64,000 bases of DNA from Coniella vitis (GCA_011317545.1 WUJK01000003.1:1364001-1428000), one strand, 5' to 3'; counted from the stretch's first letter, positions 41,669 to 53,728 are shown. Notes: generated by a model not told the origin, from the letters alone. Translations and numbers: made by a program.

Positions 41669-42696
41669 TCAGATCAGACCTGCATACCATTCACTCTGGC
41701 CGTCCTTCTCAATGGTCTCCTTGACGGTGTCTAACCGGAGCACGTTCTTCACGAGTTGGTTGTACTTGGCATACTGGCTCATGTCGAGGCCCAGGAACTT
41801 CTTACCCCAGCTATAGAACACAGTCAACAGAAAGTCAACAACGGTCAGCTTGCCACCAACCGCATGTCCGTCGCCCGTCAGCCGAGATTCGATACGATCA
41901 TAGCATTCGAGGATCTTGCGTCGACCCGTCTCCTTGACGAGGCCGAGCACGCCGTCGTCGACGCCTGGGACCTCCGGCGCGGCGAATCGAATGGGACGAA
42001 GCCACATGGCCCAGCCGTAGCCGTGCAGGGTGCCGCTTATCCAGGTTGTCCATTCCTGGATCAGAGCTTGTTCGAGGGCTGGAAAGTTGATGCGCAGTAT
42101 AGGACCGGCCGCTGTTAGCGGGTTGAACGCACAGTTTCCAACGGCCGCAATGGGCACGTAGCATTCAGTGCAGAGGGGGAGGCAAGTGCGACAACGTACC
42201 GGAACCGAGAAGAAGGTCCTGTGTCTTCTCCGGTGCCAGCCTGGCTACGTAGGTTACGATGGCCGGCAGCTCAGTGATGACAGTCTCACCCGGTGCGATC
42301 TTGCAAGGCTGCGTCGGTGCCTTGGCGCTCTCAGGCGCGACCTTGAGAGCAGGGACGAATCCGTGGAATTGGATGGCTTTGTACTCGGTACTGGTGAAGG
42401 AGCCATCCGCGGCCTCTGGAGAGATTTTGGTTGTCATGTCAGTTACTGAGCGCCATTGCTGGGCTTCGCTCCCCCCCCCCTCCCCCTCAGCCCCCCAAAA
42501 GGCAAGTAATTAGACCATCTCGATGGGTGGCAAGAATCAACTTCAATACACCACGAGCAGAAAAGGACTCACCCATTCCGTTTGGGCCGGGCTTGAGTAA
42601 GGCGGACGTGAACGGGATACCGAGATAGTTAAGAATCAGATGTGGTGCAAGGCCACACGAGCCGACCATTTGGTACAAGGTGATCTGAGGAGCCAT
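41669..42696 (-). CDS. Glutathione S-transferase-like protein
   Basis: Three exons: 42696-42573, 42415-42200 and 42111-41669 (260 aa), GT-AG introns, phases consistent. The N-terminal thioredoxin-like domain begins MAPQITLYQMVGSCGLAPH, where Ser13/Cys14 occupy the usual catalytic position; the GST signature Pro lies in FHGFVPAL and the Glu-Leu/Ser element in VITELPAIVTYVAR. The C-terminal all-helical domain contains GKLTVVDFLLTVFYSWGKK with the conserved N-capping Asp. Probable role: conjugation of glutathione to electrophiles, or a related thiol function. Class and substrate cannot be told from sequence alone. It converges on prp16 with about 55 bp between the stops. Confidence 0.86.
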
Positions 42697-44099
42697 GGCG
42701 AAGGTGGATTACAAATACTGGAAACCCTGCAATAGTAGTAAGGTTGTGAGAGTATTATACCAAGACAAGGGCGACTCGACTTGATTGACTGATGTCTGAT
42801 TGATATCTTGCAGTGGAAGATGGCGGACAGCATTGTGCGGTCCACAATATATACATATATATATATATTTATGACTTTGAGTATGACCTTGACTATTCCC
42901 CTGTGTTCCTACAGTAACATATGTGCACCTTGATCACGCCATTACAATACTGATTACTGAGCTTATCTCAACAACTTCATAAGGGGTTGAGAAGAATGCC
43001 GGAATTGTCTCCACCATGTACGCCTTTAGATACGCCTTCGGGAAATACACTCGTGGATTCGCACAATTTTGAAGGGCATACATAGTGGTACTGTCAAGTA
43101 CTGCACTGTTACCCTGCAAGGGAACCGGACGGATTTGGAAGATACGAAATAGTGGCCAAAGTCTATACAGCTCACGTCGTGCTATATTTTCTCGATCGAA
43201 GCTTGAACGGGGACTGTGTCTGCGGGTATCAATTGTAATGGGTGATGGCGGGTTGTCTAGCACTCGGTTGCTCTATCATTTTGAACAGAGAAGAACCAAA
43301 TAGTATACATAAACATGTTGTGAGAAGCAGAGGCGCAGCTCATGTTCTGGCATCCATTGTTGAATCGCATCGCGCGCCCTTTATTCAAACACTTGTCGAC
43401 GCTGTGTGGCGCATGTTTTTGCAATGGCTGAGAGTATCCAGCCTGCCAATGCTTCAGCAAAGAAACCTCTCTACATGTGGGAAGCAAACAAAAACAGTCG
43501 TCTACCCAGGATAACATAGAATCAAGATGTTTTGCCCGTGTTGTGCTGCTGCATCGCCATCTTTCCCATATTCATCATGACCGAAAGCGGGTTGAAGAAT
43601 GAGTTGCGTGAGTTATTAAGCAGATCAGTAATCGAGCCCGCCTCGTTAAGTTTCTTGATTTCCAATCACCATACACTTACGATATCACGTTCATCCGTTG
43701 CAATTGAGCAAGGGAATAGATTATCATGTATGGATATATGTATGGATATAGCCAATTCCCAAGACTTGTTTGCCGAGAAACCAGCAATTCGCTGTCCCTC
43801 AGTCCCGTTGACGTGGCATTTCACGGCACAAGCGAAAATCATATACAACGGACGTTTAACTTTGTGTTGTGAGCTGTTAGCCAGCAGTATACTGCAACGA
43901 CCACTGCATTGTAAGTAGCATACCAAAGAATGCCATCTAACATCTGCTGGGGAACATCTGACAAGCTGCAAGTATCAAGTCTGTGGCCTTACGCAGTCAA
44001 GACTCAGAGCGTATGCCTGGCATCGTCGCTATATGCAGCCCGATATTTTGTAAAGAGCACCACGCCCCGCCCTTGGAAACAACAAAGCCTATTGCTGTG

Positions 44100-44115
44100 T
44101 ACTATGTACTATGTA
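44100..44115. repeat. Two overlapping copies of TACTATGTA
   Basis: TACTATGTACTATGTA: the 9-mer at 44100-44108 and 44107-44115, one of several intergenic clusters of this motif. Confidence 0.9.
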
Positions 44116-46611
44116 TATTTCACAATACAAAGTAGTGGGGCTCTGCGACTGGCAGTACGAGCGATTTCGTCTTATGCTTTGGCTCTGGCTGTCGTGGTAG
44201 GCTATATTTACCACGTATACCCAATTAGGCTTGTTTTCCCCCTTTCCCCTTCCCCCTTCCCGTCCCCTGGCTGGGGGCTCCATCCCATCAATGCTGCTTC
44301 CTGGTCCAGCTGCAAGGAAACTGCATTGTTTTCCCCGGTCTACACCCTCCTTCATCGGATTGTTTCCTCGCGGGATATCCGGATAGTTTTCTTCCATCAG
44401 AGCCTATACATCCAAGTAGATCCTCTCTGATTCGGTTGCAACATAATACTACCCAGTGGGTACTGCGTACACGAAATATAAAAAAAGACAATAAAAAATG
44501 CTTAACGGACAGTAACTGAGATTCTTGTTTGCCGTGATATCTATATCTACGTGATGCGCCTCGATATGCCCGCCACACCGTGCTTTACGCAGACCATACA
44601 TATATTTGAGATCAAAGCTTACCTTTGCCGAGTAGAGCAGAAAACAGCAGAGCACCTGCAATCGTATGCTGGCGGGTGAATGGGACTGCATTGGACCGAG
44701 GGGAATTTGCCCGGATGAGCACATAGTGACCATGTGGCGTGGCACCCGTGGAGGACTTCTGAAACGACAATCCCACCGCAGTCTTCCGCGGCGGCGCACT
44801 GATGGTACCTACGTAGCCCCAGGCGGCGTAAATGGAAGGATGGTGCAAGCGTCTTGAATAAGGTGCGCCAATAACAGTCCGCGGGCTACTACGGTATCTG
44901 GGTACCTCAGTGCTAGTATCGCTGTTGCGTTTCACCAGAAACAATGGGACCCAAGCCCCAAGCAAGCAGTGGAGCAAGTTCGGGCAGGGTCCCATTGATC
45001 TGCTCTTTCTTCAGTGCCAGAGTGCTTGCAGTAGTCGATCACTACTTCTACTATGTACTACTATAGTATGATAGTACTATGGTACATCTATGCAGAGCCG
45101 GGCGATTACCCTTTATGGATCCTGCTCCTGCTCTTTTAGTGGGTGAGCAGTTCGAGACTGTGCTTTTGTTTGGCTCTTGGCAGCCGACCATGGCAGCATG
45201 CAGCCAAGGATTCCTCTGCAGACGCGCCAATTGTTGCAGAGGGCAGGCGAGGCGAGCCGAGGACTGTGATGCTGTTTCTTTTCTGGGTCAAACCGGTCTT
45301 TTGACAGCGCCCAATGATGGGGTGCTCTCTCTTTGTTGTCTCTTGGGGCCGTCGCACATGCCTAGCTCCAGCCACACTGGCTTGCACGACCACGAGTCAT
45401 CGCAGGGCACATGTGGATGGCCGCGGCGGCGGATGTCAGTGTTAGCACATTCTGGCATGGTATAGTATCATCAGCGGGAGGATTGCACCTGCGTGCCCAG
45501 ATGCCGCGCGTGTGCTGGCTCCACCCCACCCAGCAGTCTTTTGGGGCTAACTGACCACACCCACTAGCCTGGCCCAGTGGGATCGATTTGGAGCCTGGGC
45601 ACGCGCCCAGACGCAGGCCGGCCCATGGCGGGTGGGTGATGGCGGGTGGTGGGCTCTGGCTAGGCTCATTCTATGCTCTTTGTTGGAACTTCTTCATACT
45701 ATGAGAGTCTGGCTTTGCATGCTGAACGCACGCAATGGGACGCCAGGATCGGCGAGGAAGAGGGGCCAGGCACAACTCACATGCCTGCGTGCCTAGGTAG
45801 GTGCTGGCACAAAGACTCATAGCCACTGACCACAAGACAACATAAAGACACGCAGTCGGTTACTATGTAGTGAGTCTCCGCGCTTTCTCTCGGACGCTGA
45901 CGATTTGCTGTGTGACAACCACTTGGCAACGGCACTGGGCCTATGTCGATGCAGATCCGCCATGTGCGTGTCCGCTTTGTTGTTCGAGCGGCGCTCAGAC
46001 TGGGGCAAACGAGAGCAAGAGAACCAAACAGTCCAGAGTGGCTCCATCGTGGAGGAAGAAGCCCTGGGGTGGTTCTGGCAGTGGGTGGCTTGCAGCACCC
46101 ACCGCGCCCCTTGTTCCTGCGCTAGGAGATTTGGTCCTGCCCTATCAACCAATCAACTACCGCTGCCGCCAGCGCGTCACAGGGATAGGGTGCCCTGGGT
46201 GCCCATCTCAGTCAGTGCAACGAACAGGGGATGATCGACGAGAGCATCATGAGCAGAGTGGGAATCCTGAACGCCGTCAAAAAAGTCTATCTAAATATGT
46301 CTTGGGTTGTGGCCCAAAGCCAACAGGCAGTCAAATCACGTCACTGTTTCCATTGCAGATGGAACAACCGGGCGGTGGTATGGATGGCAGATAATTTGCT
46401 TCCAAGGGAGTTTGTCACCGAGAGATGACCATTTCTGACAAGCGAGTTCGTTCTCTGCAAAGCCCTCTTTGACTGGGAAGAGCGGCCGTTGAGGCAAGCG
46501 GCCCTTGGGTACCAGGATCGTCCAGAGACAGTGGCGCGCATGCGCATGTTCCCGCTGGAGCCAGAGGAAGGGTCAGGTCACACCCTGTACACATATACCC
46601 TGATTGGGCAA

Positions 46612-46627
46612 TACTATGTACTATGTA
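46612..46627. repeat. Two overlapping copies of TACTATGTA
   Basis: Same 16-bp arrangement as at 44100-44115, here upstream of the CRIB-like gene and followed by a GGTACCGGGC / GGTACGTACC segment. Confidence 0.9.
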
Positions 46628-47373
46628 GGATAGGTACCGGGCAGGCCAGGTACGTACCGTGAGAGCCCTGCGAAAAGGAGAGTGCCACCGAGGAAGAAGC
46701 AGCCACACTCGCACTTTGCCTTTTGAATCTCGCTCGCGCATGGCCTGGATGCTTTTTAATTAATTACTGCCGCATCCCTCTCCCTCGCTTCCCAATTGCT
46801 CTCGTTCTGTTTCGTTTGCTGTTTGCTGCTTGCTGCACCTCCTTTACAAACCGACCGTTGCAAGGAGGGTGCTTCCAGGACAACCTGCACCGCACAGCTC
46901 GACGACTTTGATTTCTCGCAGGCTTACGAGAACGACCTTCCTTTCCCAGCACAGCAACAGCAACCTCGGCTTTTTGGGGAGTCTCTGCACCCCACCCAAG
47001 TCAACGTTATCATTCACAAGATCAGCAACAATCGACTGGATATATTGAATTTGTTACCTCGTAAAAAGAAAACCAAGCAAAGGACCAAAAAAAAAACGCA
47101 TTGCATCGCCCGAGCGATACAGTGACACGCTTTTTACAGCCCGACTTTCTCATTGGACAGCCTTCCCAACAGGGCCGCCCTGCAACTAATCAGTGACTGA
47201 CTTTTTTTTTTCGCCTGCGCCCGCTGGCGAACAACGTCAACGACGCTACTGATTTTGCAGACTCACTCATCTGTTGGTCAAAAGATCCGCGCCAGGGTTG
47301 TTCAGTTCTTTTCTTCTTCTTTTTGCTCTTGATAAAGGACTGGTTTCTGCCACAAAGCAACGGAGAGAACTTG

Positions 47374-47400
47374 TTTTTTTTTTTTTTTTTTTTTTTTTTT
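47374..47400 (+). repeat. Run of 27 T in the 5' leader region
   Basis: Uninterrupted poly-T about 565 bp upstream of the ATG at 47965, inside a CT-rich leader. In fungal promoters such tracts exclude nucleosomes and often lie near transcription starts. Confidence 0.85.
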
Positions 47401-47964
47401 CACTCTTTCCTAACCTCTATTTCACCACCCACTACCGTCACTCTTTTGGCGTAATCATCAAACGCATTATCCGGCACTGTCAACTGCTTGTCAGCGTCAA
47501 CATTCTCTCTCGAGTTGATACAGTATTCACGTCGACACGGCCCTTGCAGAATACTCTGTGACTCGGCGCGGCGACAAGTCATTGGGTTGAATCCTCACTT
47601 GACACTGCGTCTCGTGGATATAGCCCACCTTGGAAGGTCCCTTTGCATATACGCTTGTCTCGGCAGGTCGATTTGAAAGGTTCTTGTATCCAATCACAAA
47701 CCCCCCCCATCGTCCAGGACGCACAGTACCACCGCCACGAAGCCCGCTTCATTAACGCCCCGGCTTGTGTGCTGGTCCCGAATCCCAAGAGGCTTGCATT
47801 TCGTGACTGCTGTGTCACGATATCACACTCTACTCGATAGGGCAGAGGGTCGAGATTCCCTGTTACCCCGGTCTCAACTTTTCTCATCGCCGACGAATAC
47901 TTGCGCCGCCGCCGTGCATTGAGTCTCCCTTGATCCCACCACTTTCAAATTACAGTCTGCAAAG

Positions 47965-48936
47965 ATGTCTCTCGCTCGAGCGTTTACTACCCGCCGACCA
48001 AAGGTCTTTGGAGGTGGCGATGGCGAGAGCAAGGTGACGAGGAGCAACACGGTCCGTACCAAGATCTCAGCCCCCGTCGAACTGGTTCACACAACCAATA
48101 TGCTCTCGTACAACGCCCCGGATATCCGCAAGGGCCCCAAGATCTCAGCCCCGGTGGAGCTGGTCCACACAACCAACATGCTGTCTTACGACGCCCCAGA
48201 CATCAAGGAGCCAAAGACTGCAACGTCCAACTCATCCTTGTCCTTTCGATTTGACGCCGACTCGGATCGTAGCCCAACCGCAGCCTCTTCACCGCCCACG
48301 AGCCCGGATTCGGCTTTTCCCCGTGCCGCTGAACGACACAATGCTCTTAAACCAGCTGCCGCCCAGGAGCCCAACCATCTTTCGTGCTACTTCACTCTCC
48401 CCGGCCAGCCGTCGCCTGCAGATGTCCCCGAGGTTCCCTCAATCCCCAAACGCGCGCCATCTCACAACAAGAACACGTACGAGAACAATCTTAGCCGGAA
48501 GCCTTCTGTGGCCGAACGACTAGGTAACAAGCCATCTGTTTCCCGACTCTCGGAGCAGTCCAGTCGTTCTGTCTCTAGCAAGGCCAGCGTCTCCTTCTCC
48601 AGATCATCATCAGCCTCGACAAATACCACAGCTAGCAGCCCTCATTCTGTCAACGGCTACAACATGTCAAAGTCCACTTCTTCGTACAGAGACCTCGTCT
48701 CTGCTCAGGAGCCTTTTGGACAGGAACTCGCCCAGGTCACGGAACTCGCCGAGGAGTTTGCTGTCAAGGAAAACGAGAAGAGTCAGGCCGTTGCCACGCA
48801 AGAGGACCAAGACCTTGCTGCTCGAGGCCTGTACAAATTCAGCCCCGAGGAATATCTCTCGGAGATTCAAACTCTCTTCAGCTCATTCTTTGGCGAAGTA
48901 CGACACGTCAAGAATGTCGCGCCTCAGTGGATCTAG
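47965..48936 (+). CDS. Protein with tandemly duplicated CRIB-like motif; function unknown
   Basis: Single exon of 323 aa starting MSLARAFTTRRPKVFGG. Residues 33 and 59 each begin a near-identical copy of KISAPVELVHTTNMLSY (unit 26 aa, 78 bp at DNA level). Each copy fits the CRIB (Cdc42/Rac-binding) pattern I-S-x-P-x2-F-x-H-x2-H, except that Leu replaces Phe and Asn replaces the last His. The middle is a long Ser/Pro-rich disordered region (SRSVSSKASVSFSRSSS). The C-terminal 90 residues (FGQELAQVTELAEEFAVKE, GLYKFSPEEYLSEIQTLFSSFF) are helical and probably folded. A Rho-family effector or scaffold is the most attractive idea but is inference. It follows the largest intergenic gap of the window, with a 27-T tract, which suggests elaborate regulation. 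The stop at 48934-48936 is taken as real; a further 3' exon was not found. Confidence 0.85.
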   Translation: MSLARAFTTRRPKVFGGGDGESKVTRSNTVRTKISAPVELVHTTNMLSYNAPDIRKGPKISAPVELVHTTNMLSYDAPDIKEPKTATSNSSLSFRFDADSDRSPTAASSPPTSPDSAFPRAAERHNALKPAAAQEPNHLSCYFTLPGQPSPADVPEVPSIPKRAPSHNKNTYENNLSRKPSVAERLGNKPSVSRLSEQSSRSVSSKASVSFSRSSSASTNTTASSPHSVNGYNMSKSTSSYRDLVSAQEPFGQELAQVTELAEEFAVKENEKSQAVATQEDQDLAARGLYKFSPEEYLSEIQTLFSSFFGEVRHVKNVAPQWI

Positions 48937-51091
48937 AAATTGGTAACCACCTCAAAGTTTGACATTATGAGAGGGTTCCGTTTTTGGGTCTCTTCTGGAG
49001 GAACATGACCTATGTTTCGAAACGTACTTTCACTTTGAATAGGATGACGCACCTGTGGAAATGTTGCGCGCAGGATTCGTAACTTTTTGGCCTAGACACT
49101 TGTGCGTACGGTGGATCGGTTCCAAGCGTTACATCACGGATTGAGAGATGATTTATCGTCCACATCATTCTCTCTGTCTCTGGTGATCTTCTTCTTTGTT
49201 TCGTGTTCATGTTTCCCTTTTATCACATTTTCCAAGCCCATCCAGTGGCAGCAGATACCCGTACGGCAGGATACTGTATTTATTTCCTAATTTCTCCAGT
49301 CACTCATTTCTGGAGACTTTTCTCTGTTACGTTCTATACATTCATTATAAGCGTTTACTTACTCGTCACCATTTTTTGCTTCATTTCCTTTCTCTGTTCT
49401 ACAACTACAAGATACCATGGAATTCCGGAGCGAAGAGCGGAGGGTTATTCAAGATCAGCTAAAGAGTGAAACAAAAGACTCGGAAGGGGTAGTACAAAGG
49501 TATTCCGTGAAACGAGAGCCAAGAAATGAACGAACGCACCCATTAGCACAGCATACATAGCATTAGCACAAATCCATAAAGGGCTTTTGCACTTAAACTA
49601 TTTTGTCGTATGTGTCTTGTCTTGATTACAGTCTTCTCTTGCCTCGGTCTTATTTTTGAGGGGGCACGAGCAAGCACTATTATTGCCTGTTACGGTGAAA
49701 CAATTCAATTGCCATCACCCCAAGACCTTGAGATTTATGCATGTAGATCTTGCGCCCTCGTTGATTAACCTTCAAAGGGGTCTCCCGCAACACGTTTTGT
49801 CTTGAACAGTGTATGTCCCTGGTTGTATCTGCTTGTTTGTCTTTGATAGGACGGGTTGTATGTACACACATCGTCGGCAGACGCCAGACGGGTCAAGTAC
49901 CGAAAATAGGAAACGATCGGAGAGTGTGAATATGAAAAGTGCACAGAATCGATTTCTGTTCTTGACATGGCTATGGTTCTTTATTGGAGATGAACGCCCA
50001 TTGGATCGATCAACCATGCCCTTCCCCTCTTTCTCACATTGCGTTCCTCAGATCTGGATCGATTGTTTGATCTACATTACTGTGTACATTGAAAGATTTC
50101 ATTGTTGCAGAATATTCCTGTTGCATGGTCAAAGGGAGTTTTTCCGAGCATGAAGAAAGGGGGAAAACAGACTCAAAGAAAAGTGAAGGGGTGACAGGGC
50201 GGCGGCGGCGGTGGCGATTTTGATCCAGGATGCATTAGACGCCAGGTATGTTTGTACCGCCCTCTCTCTCCCCCTCTCTCCATGTCCAGATGTGCGTACG
50301 TACATATGTATGGATTTACATATGGGGGCAAACGAACTAGAAATCTACTTATGTCTGTATGTACGTATGTATATACAAGGTAGAATGTTATGCATGTGTA
50401 CTGTGCAACTGATTTTTGTACGCTTTCAGAGACATGCAAGCATATACAACGAGATAATACATGTTTGACTTGCGCGCGATTTCAGGGCCCCCCCCAAAAA
50501 TGAGTCAAAGGCTGATTTATGATGTAGGCTTGATATCAAGGGATTATATCCAACGAAGTTGATGAGATAAGTCGGTGATTTGAAATTTAACCCCTTTTTC
50601 GCCTTGGAATCATGTGTGTAAGGTCATATCATGGGTCATGACTGGTATTCCTAGGGGAAAAGGGAAATGTCAATTACAGTGCAAGTAGAGTTCCCAGTGG
50701 GTAACAGTGCAGTCTGGGCTTCACACTGCTGAGGATGCTTAGCCACAAAATGTCAACTGTGCGTGTATATCTATCAGATGCCTATGGCTTCATATACTGT
50801 ATGATCTTTTTCTAACCCACAAATGAGCGCAAAACAACGCCATGCGACTGATGATAAGCCAATCAAACCATGAACGCCTTTCCCAAGATGACCTTTTGCC
50901 GTGTTCTCTTGCCAGAGACACCCACACTGCGGGAGGAATGGTCAGGAAATGAGAAGCGACCTTCACTTTCTTCTATCCGTATCCAGCGTCATACGCCTCT
51001 TGACATTGTGTCATCGCAGAATCCCGAGGTGGAACCAGTCCAACCATGTGTGTATGTATGGTAGGGATAAGCCCAGACCAAAGTCATGAGA
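48937..51091. other. Large intergenic region between convergent genes
   Basis: About 2.15 kb without a convincing gene. It holds T-rich sequence (probable 3' UTR) to about 49400, a GGCGGCGGCGGCGG run near 50198, and a TATG/TACG simple-sequence area at about 50285-50385. No transposon signature is recognised. Confidence 0.45.
50285..50385. repeat. TATG/TACG-rich simple-sequence region
   Basis: Interspersed GTACGTAC, ATATGTATG, TGTATGTACGTATGTATATAC and similar words over about 100 bp; a degenerate tetranucleotide microsatellite. Confidence 0.6.
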
Positions 51092-51904
51092 TCACGGACT
51101 CGCTGCTTCTAGCAGCTCCGTAATGCTGACTATTTGGTATCCCCTCCTCTTGAGCTCAGGAAGCACCTTCTTCAACATGGGAATTGTCCAGCTCCGCCTG
51201 TCATGGCACACAATGATGCCGCCATTGCGCGCCATGCTTAGGATATGCCACGCATTCAGCCACCAGTAGGGCACCTGGGGATCATGCGGATATATGCTGC
51301 CGAGCACAAGCCGGTAGCCCAGGCTGCTGACCAAGGCGCGCATCTCGGTGCTAAAGAGCCCGGACCCGGGCCGAAAGTACTGGTGTGGTGGACCGGTGCC
51401 GCGGCCGGCATCAACATACGCTTGTTGTATGAGGTCATGTACATGCTCAATTTGGGTGCGGAGCTCGCCGAGGTTGAGCCAGCGCGCCGCCTCGTCGTGC
51501 ATGGCGTGGTTGCCCAGCTCGTTGCCCGCAGCAACAACCTCTCGTAGAACTTCCTCGCGCCCTTCGACCTGTCCGCCGATAACGAACAGGGTCGCGTGCG
51601 CATCATTTTCCTGGAGGATCTGGAGTATTTCGCGTGTCTGTTCGGAGGGTGCATCGTCAATCGTGAGCGCTATGTATTTCTGGCCCCCGTTGGTTGATGA
51701 TGGAATCGAGACTTCCCAGAGGACGTCGGGCCAGCGATGCTGAAAGGAGCGGATGAGGAGGCGTGGCGGGCGGTAGATGATGTAGAAGGGCAGCAGGAGG
51801 AGGATCAGCGAAAAGAAAAGGAAGAAGAGGGTGGCCATTCTGTGTCGGCGGGCGCGCCGCTTTACCTTTGAGGGCAGGCGGAAGAGCGCAGAGAGGCGGA
51901 TCAT
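51092..51904 (-). CDS. Membrane-anchored polysaccharide-deacetylase-like (NodB/CE4 fold) protein
   Basis: The first ATG in frame is at 51904 (270 aa); the frame upstream to 52018 has only a TTG start. The N terminus is basic (RLPSKVKRRARRHR), followed by one hydrophobic helix at about 24-44, a type II signal anchor, so the catalytic part would face the secretory lumen or outside. NodB-like blocks follow: ALTIDDAP (83/84 Asp pair), ELGNHAMHDE (His 133 and 136), HQYFRPGSGLF and GGIIVCHDR. Compared with classical CE4 enzymes, the H(S/T)xxH motif is shortened to HxxH, TFDDGP is TIDDAP, and RPPYG is RPGSG. It therefore belongs to a divergent branch whose substrate (chitin, chitosan or other N-acetylated glycan) cannot be stated. 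Confidence 0.82.
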   Translation of the reverse strand: MIRLSALFRLPSKVKRRARRHRMATLFFLFFSLILLLLPFYIIYRPPRLLIRSFQHRWPDVLWEVSIPSSTNGGQKYIALTIDDAPSEQTREILQILQENDAHATLFVIGGQVEGREEVLREVVAAGNELGNHAMHDEAARWLNLGELRTQIEHVHDLIQQAYVDAGRGTGPPHQYFRPGSGLFSTEMRALVSSLGYRLVLGSIYPHDPQVPYWWLNAWHILSMARNGGIIVCHDRRSWTIPMLKKVLPELKRRGYQIVSITELLEAASP

Positions 51905-53728
51905 GTCATCGATGCTTGCGCGTGGACGGGCAAATGTGATTAACACAGAGAAGCGTCTGATGGCTATCGCTATCGAGGCGGCATTGGTCCAGGTGGTTGT
52001 CGCATCAGCGTTGGGCAATGCCGGTGGTCGGGCGGCACAGCTGGGTTAGAAGTGGAGGAGGAAGGCTTGAAGTTGTTGACGATTGCTGTGTATAATAGCT
52101 GCAATAGCATGCTGTCGGCTACCTGGTAGCACTTGAACCTAGCAGGGATGGCTGGCTGGCTACTTGGCAGCTATAAGCTGCAATGCTACTATGCTTACTC
52201 ATGGTACATATAGTACCTACCTTGTCCTGCCAACTTATTATGTACTAGCCTCTTCACTCTGGTGACTTGCTCCTGCACAAAAGTCTACCATACATGCCTT
52301 GCGTTCTTCTTAATTCAGACGAAGACCAATCGCCACAACTCTTATCAAGGTGATAAGTGCCAGAATGGAACGCCACAGCAACATACTTTGCCCGATGATC
52401 CCGCAAGTCCCGTATGTGGCCAGTCCGAAGCAGCTCAAGTCTGCCAGATGAGCGGCGCGGTGATCGCGGCTTGACGGAGGAACATGCTTGCACCGAGAGA
52501 TGAAGTTCGAGCAAGAGGTGCTGGGCTCAGGCGGGCACTGGTCTCCCAAGGCCATTGACAGCGTCTTCCTACACTGGCAATATGCTAACTCGATCTAGAT
52601 CTGGACAAATCGCTCTAGGTCGTTTGACCAACCACACAAACGCAGAGAGCGAGTCGTGTTGGCCCTGGACTGAGAGCCTCGGCTGAGGATGTCCTTTTGG
52701 GTCACAAGCACTTCGCCAGGTTGAGAAGCCCGGCTCAGGATGCCAGGCGGATTTTCGAAGATACCCTGAGCCAGTCGAGAAAAGGACACCATTACTGGCA
52801 GGCCCCCTGTATCAAACAAAGACGTCTGCTTGCCAAGATCTCAACACGGTGCACTGCGCCTGACCTTTGACCCACATACAGGTGTTCAATGGCCGGCATG
52901 AACATGGCCGTTGAGGGGACTGGAATCCGCAAGCTGCCGAGTTCCTCGTTGCGGATTAGAGATCTGTGAGCGTCCTAAAGCTGCAGGAACAAGCAGGTGG
53001 GCTAAGAACGCGTGCCTCGCCCTGAACTCGCAAGGGCGAACATACCGTGGCCCTTGCCAAAAAGTGGAAACGAGCACGCCAGCGCGCCAGTACGCCTCGA
53101 CTTTCCATGTGCTCTGCCGCGAAAAGGCAACTTCCTCCAAGCTGTGGAATGACTTCGGAATTTGCAGTCTCAAGGCACGCAGCTTGTCTCAGGTATTATG
53201 TTCCGGGCTGCCGCTTGAGCTGGGCGAGCAAGCAGAGCCGGACGCAAAAGACGCCGGGCCAGGCAAAATGTTTAGAGACTTTCTTCACGCAATCATGACC
53301 GATAGATCCTCAGGCACACTTTGCAGAATCATCGAGGCAAACAGATCCAATCACTAGCTTTGCAGAGGCCATGTACGTGCGAGGGCATCATTAGCATTCC
53401 TTGAGTGAGTTGTGTCTTACACACCAGAGAAACCAAATGTCCAATTAACCAAGAAGACCATGCCCTCAGGATGCCAAAGATGCGCGACTGCTGCAAGACA
53501 TGCTCAACGGGAAGAATTGAGTGTGTGCTACCACGCATTATCGAGACCATGCTCATAAGAAGCACAAGAAGCCCGCCGCTGCCAGGGTCTCAACAAGCAC
53601 TCGACCTCATCGTCTGCCTCGGCTGCTAACCGTCTGTCATTCGGATCGTCTTACTTTCGCTCTTTGTGTTTCTCTCGCTTATCTAGCAGCGAGCTCTCAG
53701 GCCTTGTCCTCGAGTAAATTGTGTTACC
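51905..53728. other. Intergenic region between divergent genes
   Basis: About 1.8 kb. Short open frames (e.g. 52911-53357) show no recognisable product or codon character. Near 52690 and 52785 GTCCTTTT and AAAAGGAC form a weak inverted repeat. The last part, CT-rich, should be promoter and leader of the secreted protein. Confidence 0.45.

Larger units (their letters stand above)
42697..47373. other. Very long intergenic region upstream of the CRIB-like gene (4.7 kb to the poly-T run)
   Basis: No coding region is convincing on either strand: open frames are short, often start at GTG/TTG and have no recognisable product. Visible contents are an AT-dinucleotide run (42852-42872) near the GST-like start, tandem TACTATGTA pairs at 44100-44115 and 46612-46627, single copies at 45049 and 45861, a GC-rich patch (about 45480-45660), and a CT-rich leader from about 46750. 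Length and composition suit an extended promoter with a long 5' UTR for the gene at 47965. A non-coding RNA in this interval cannot be excluded. Confidence 0.45.

Noticed and set aside
45870..46394. 174-residue open frame in the large gap
   Set aside because: It starts at GTG rather than ATG, is Cys/Pro/Arg-rich without domain features, and overlaps other equally long frames, so it looks like GC-rich chance sequence.
52911..53357. 148-residue plus-strand frame between divergent genes
   Set aside because: No similarity recognised, composition unlike neighbouring genes, and no intron or start context to support it.
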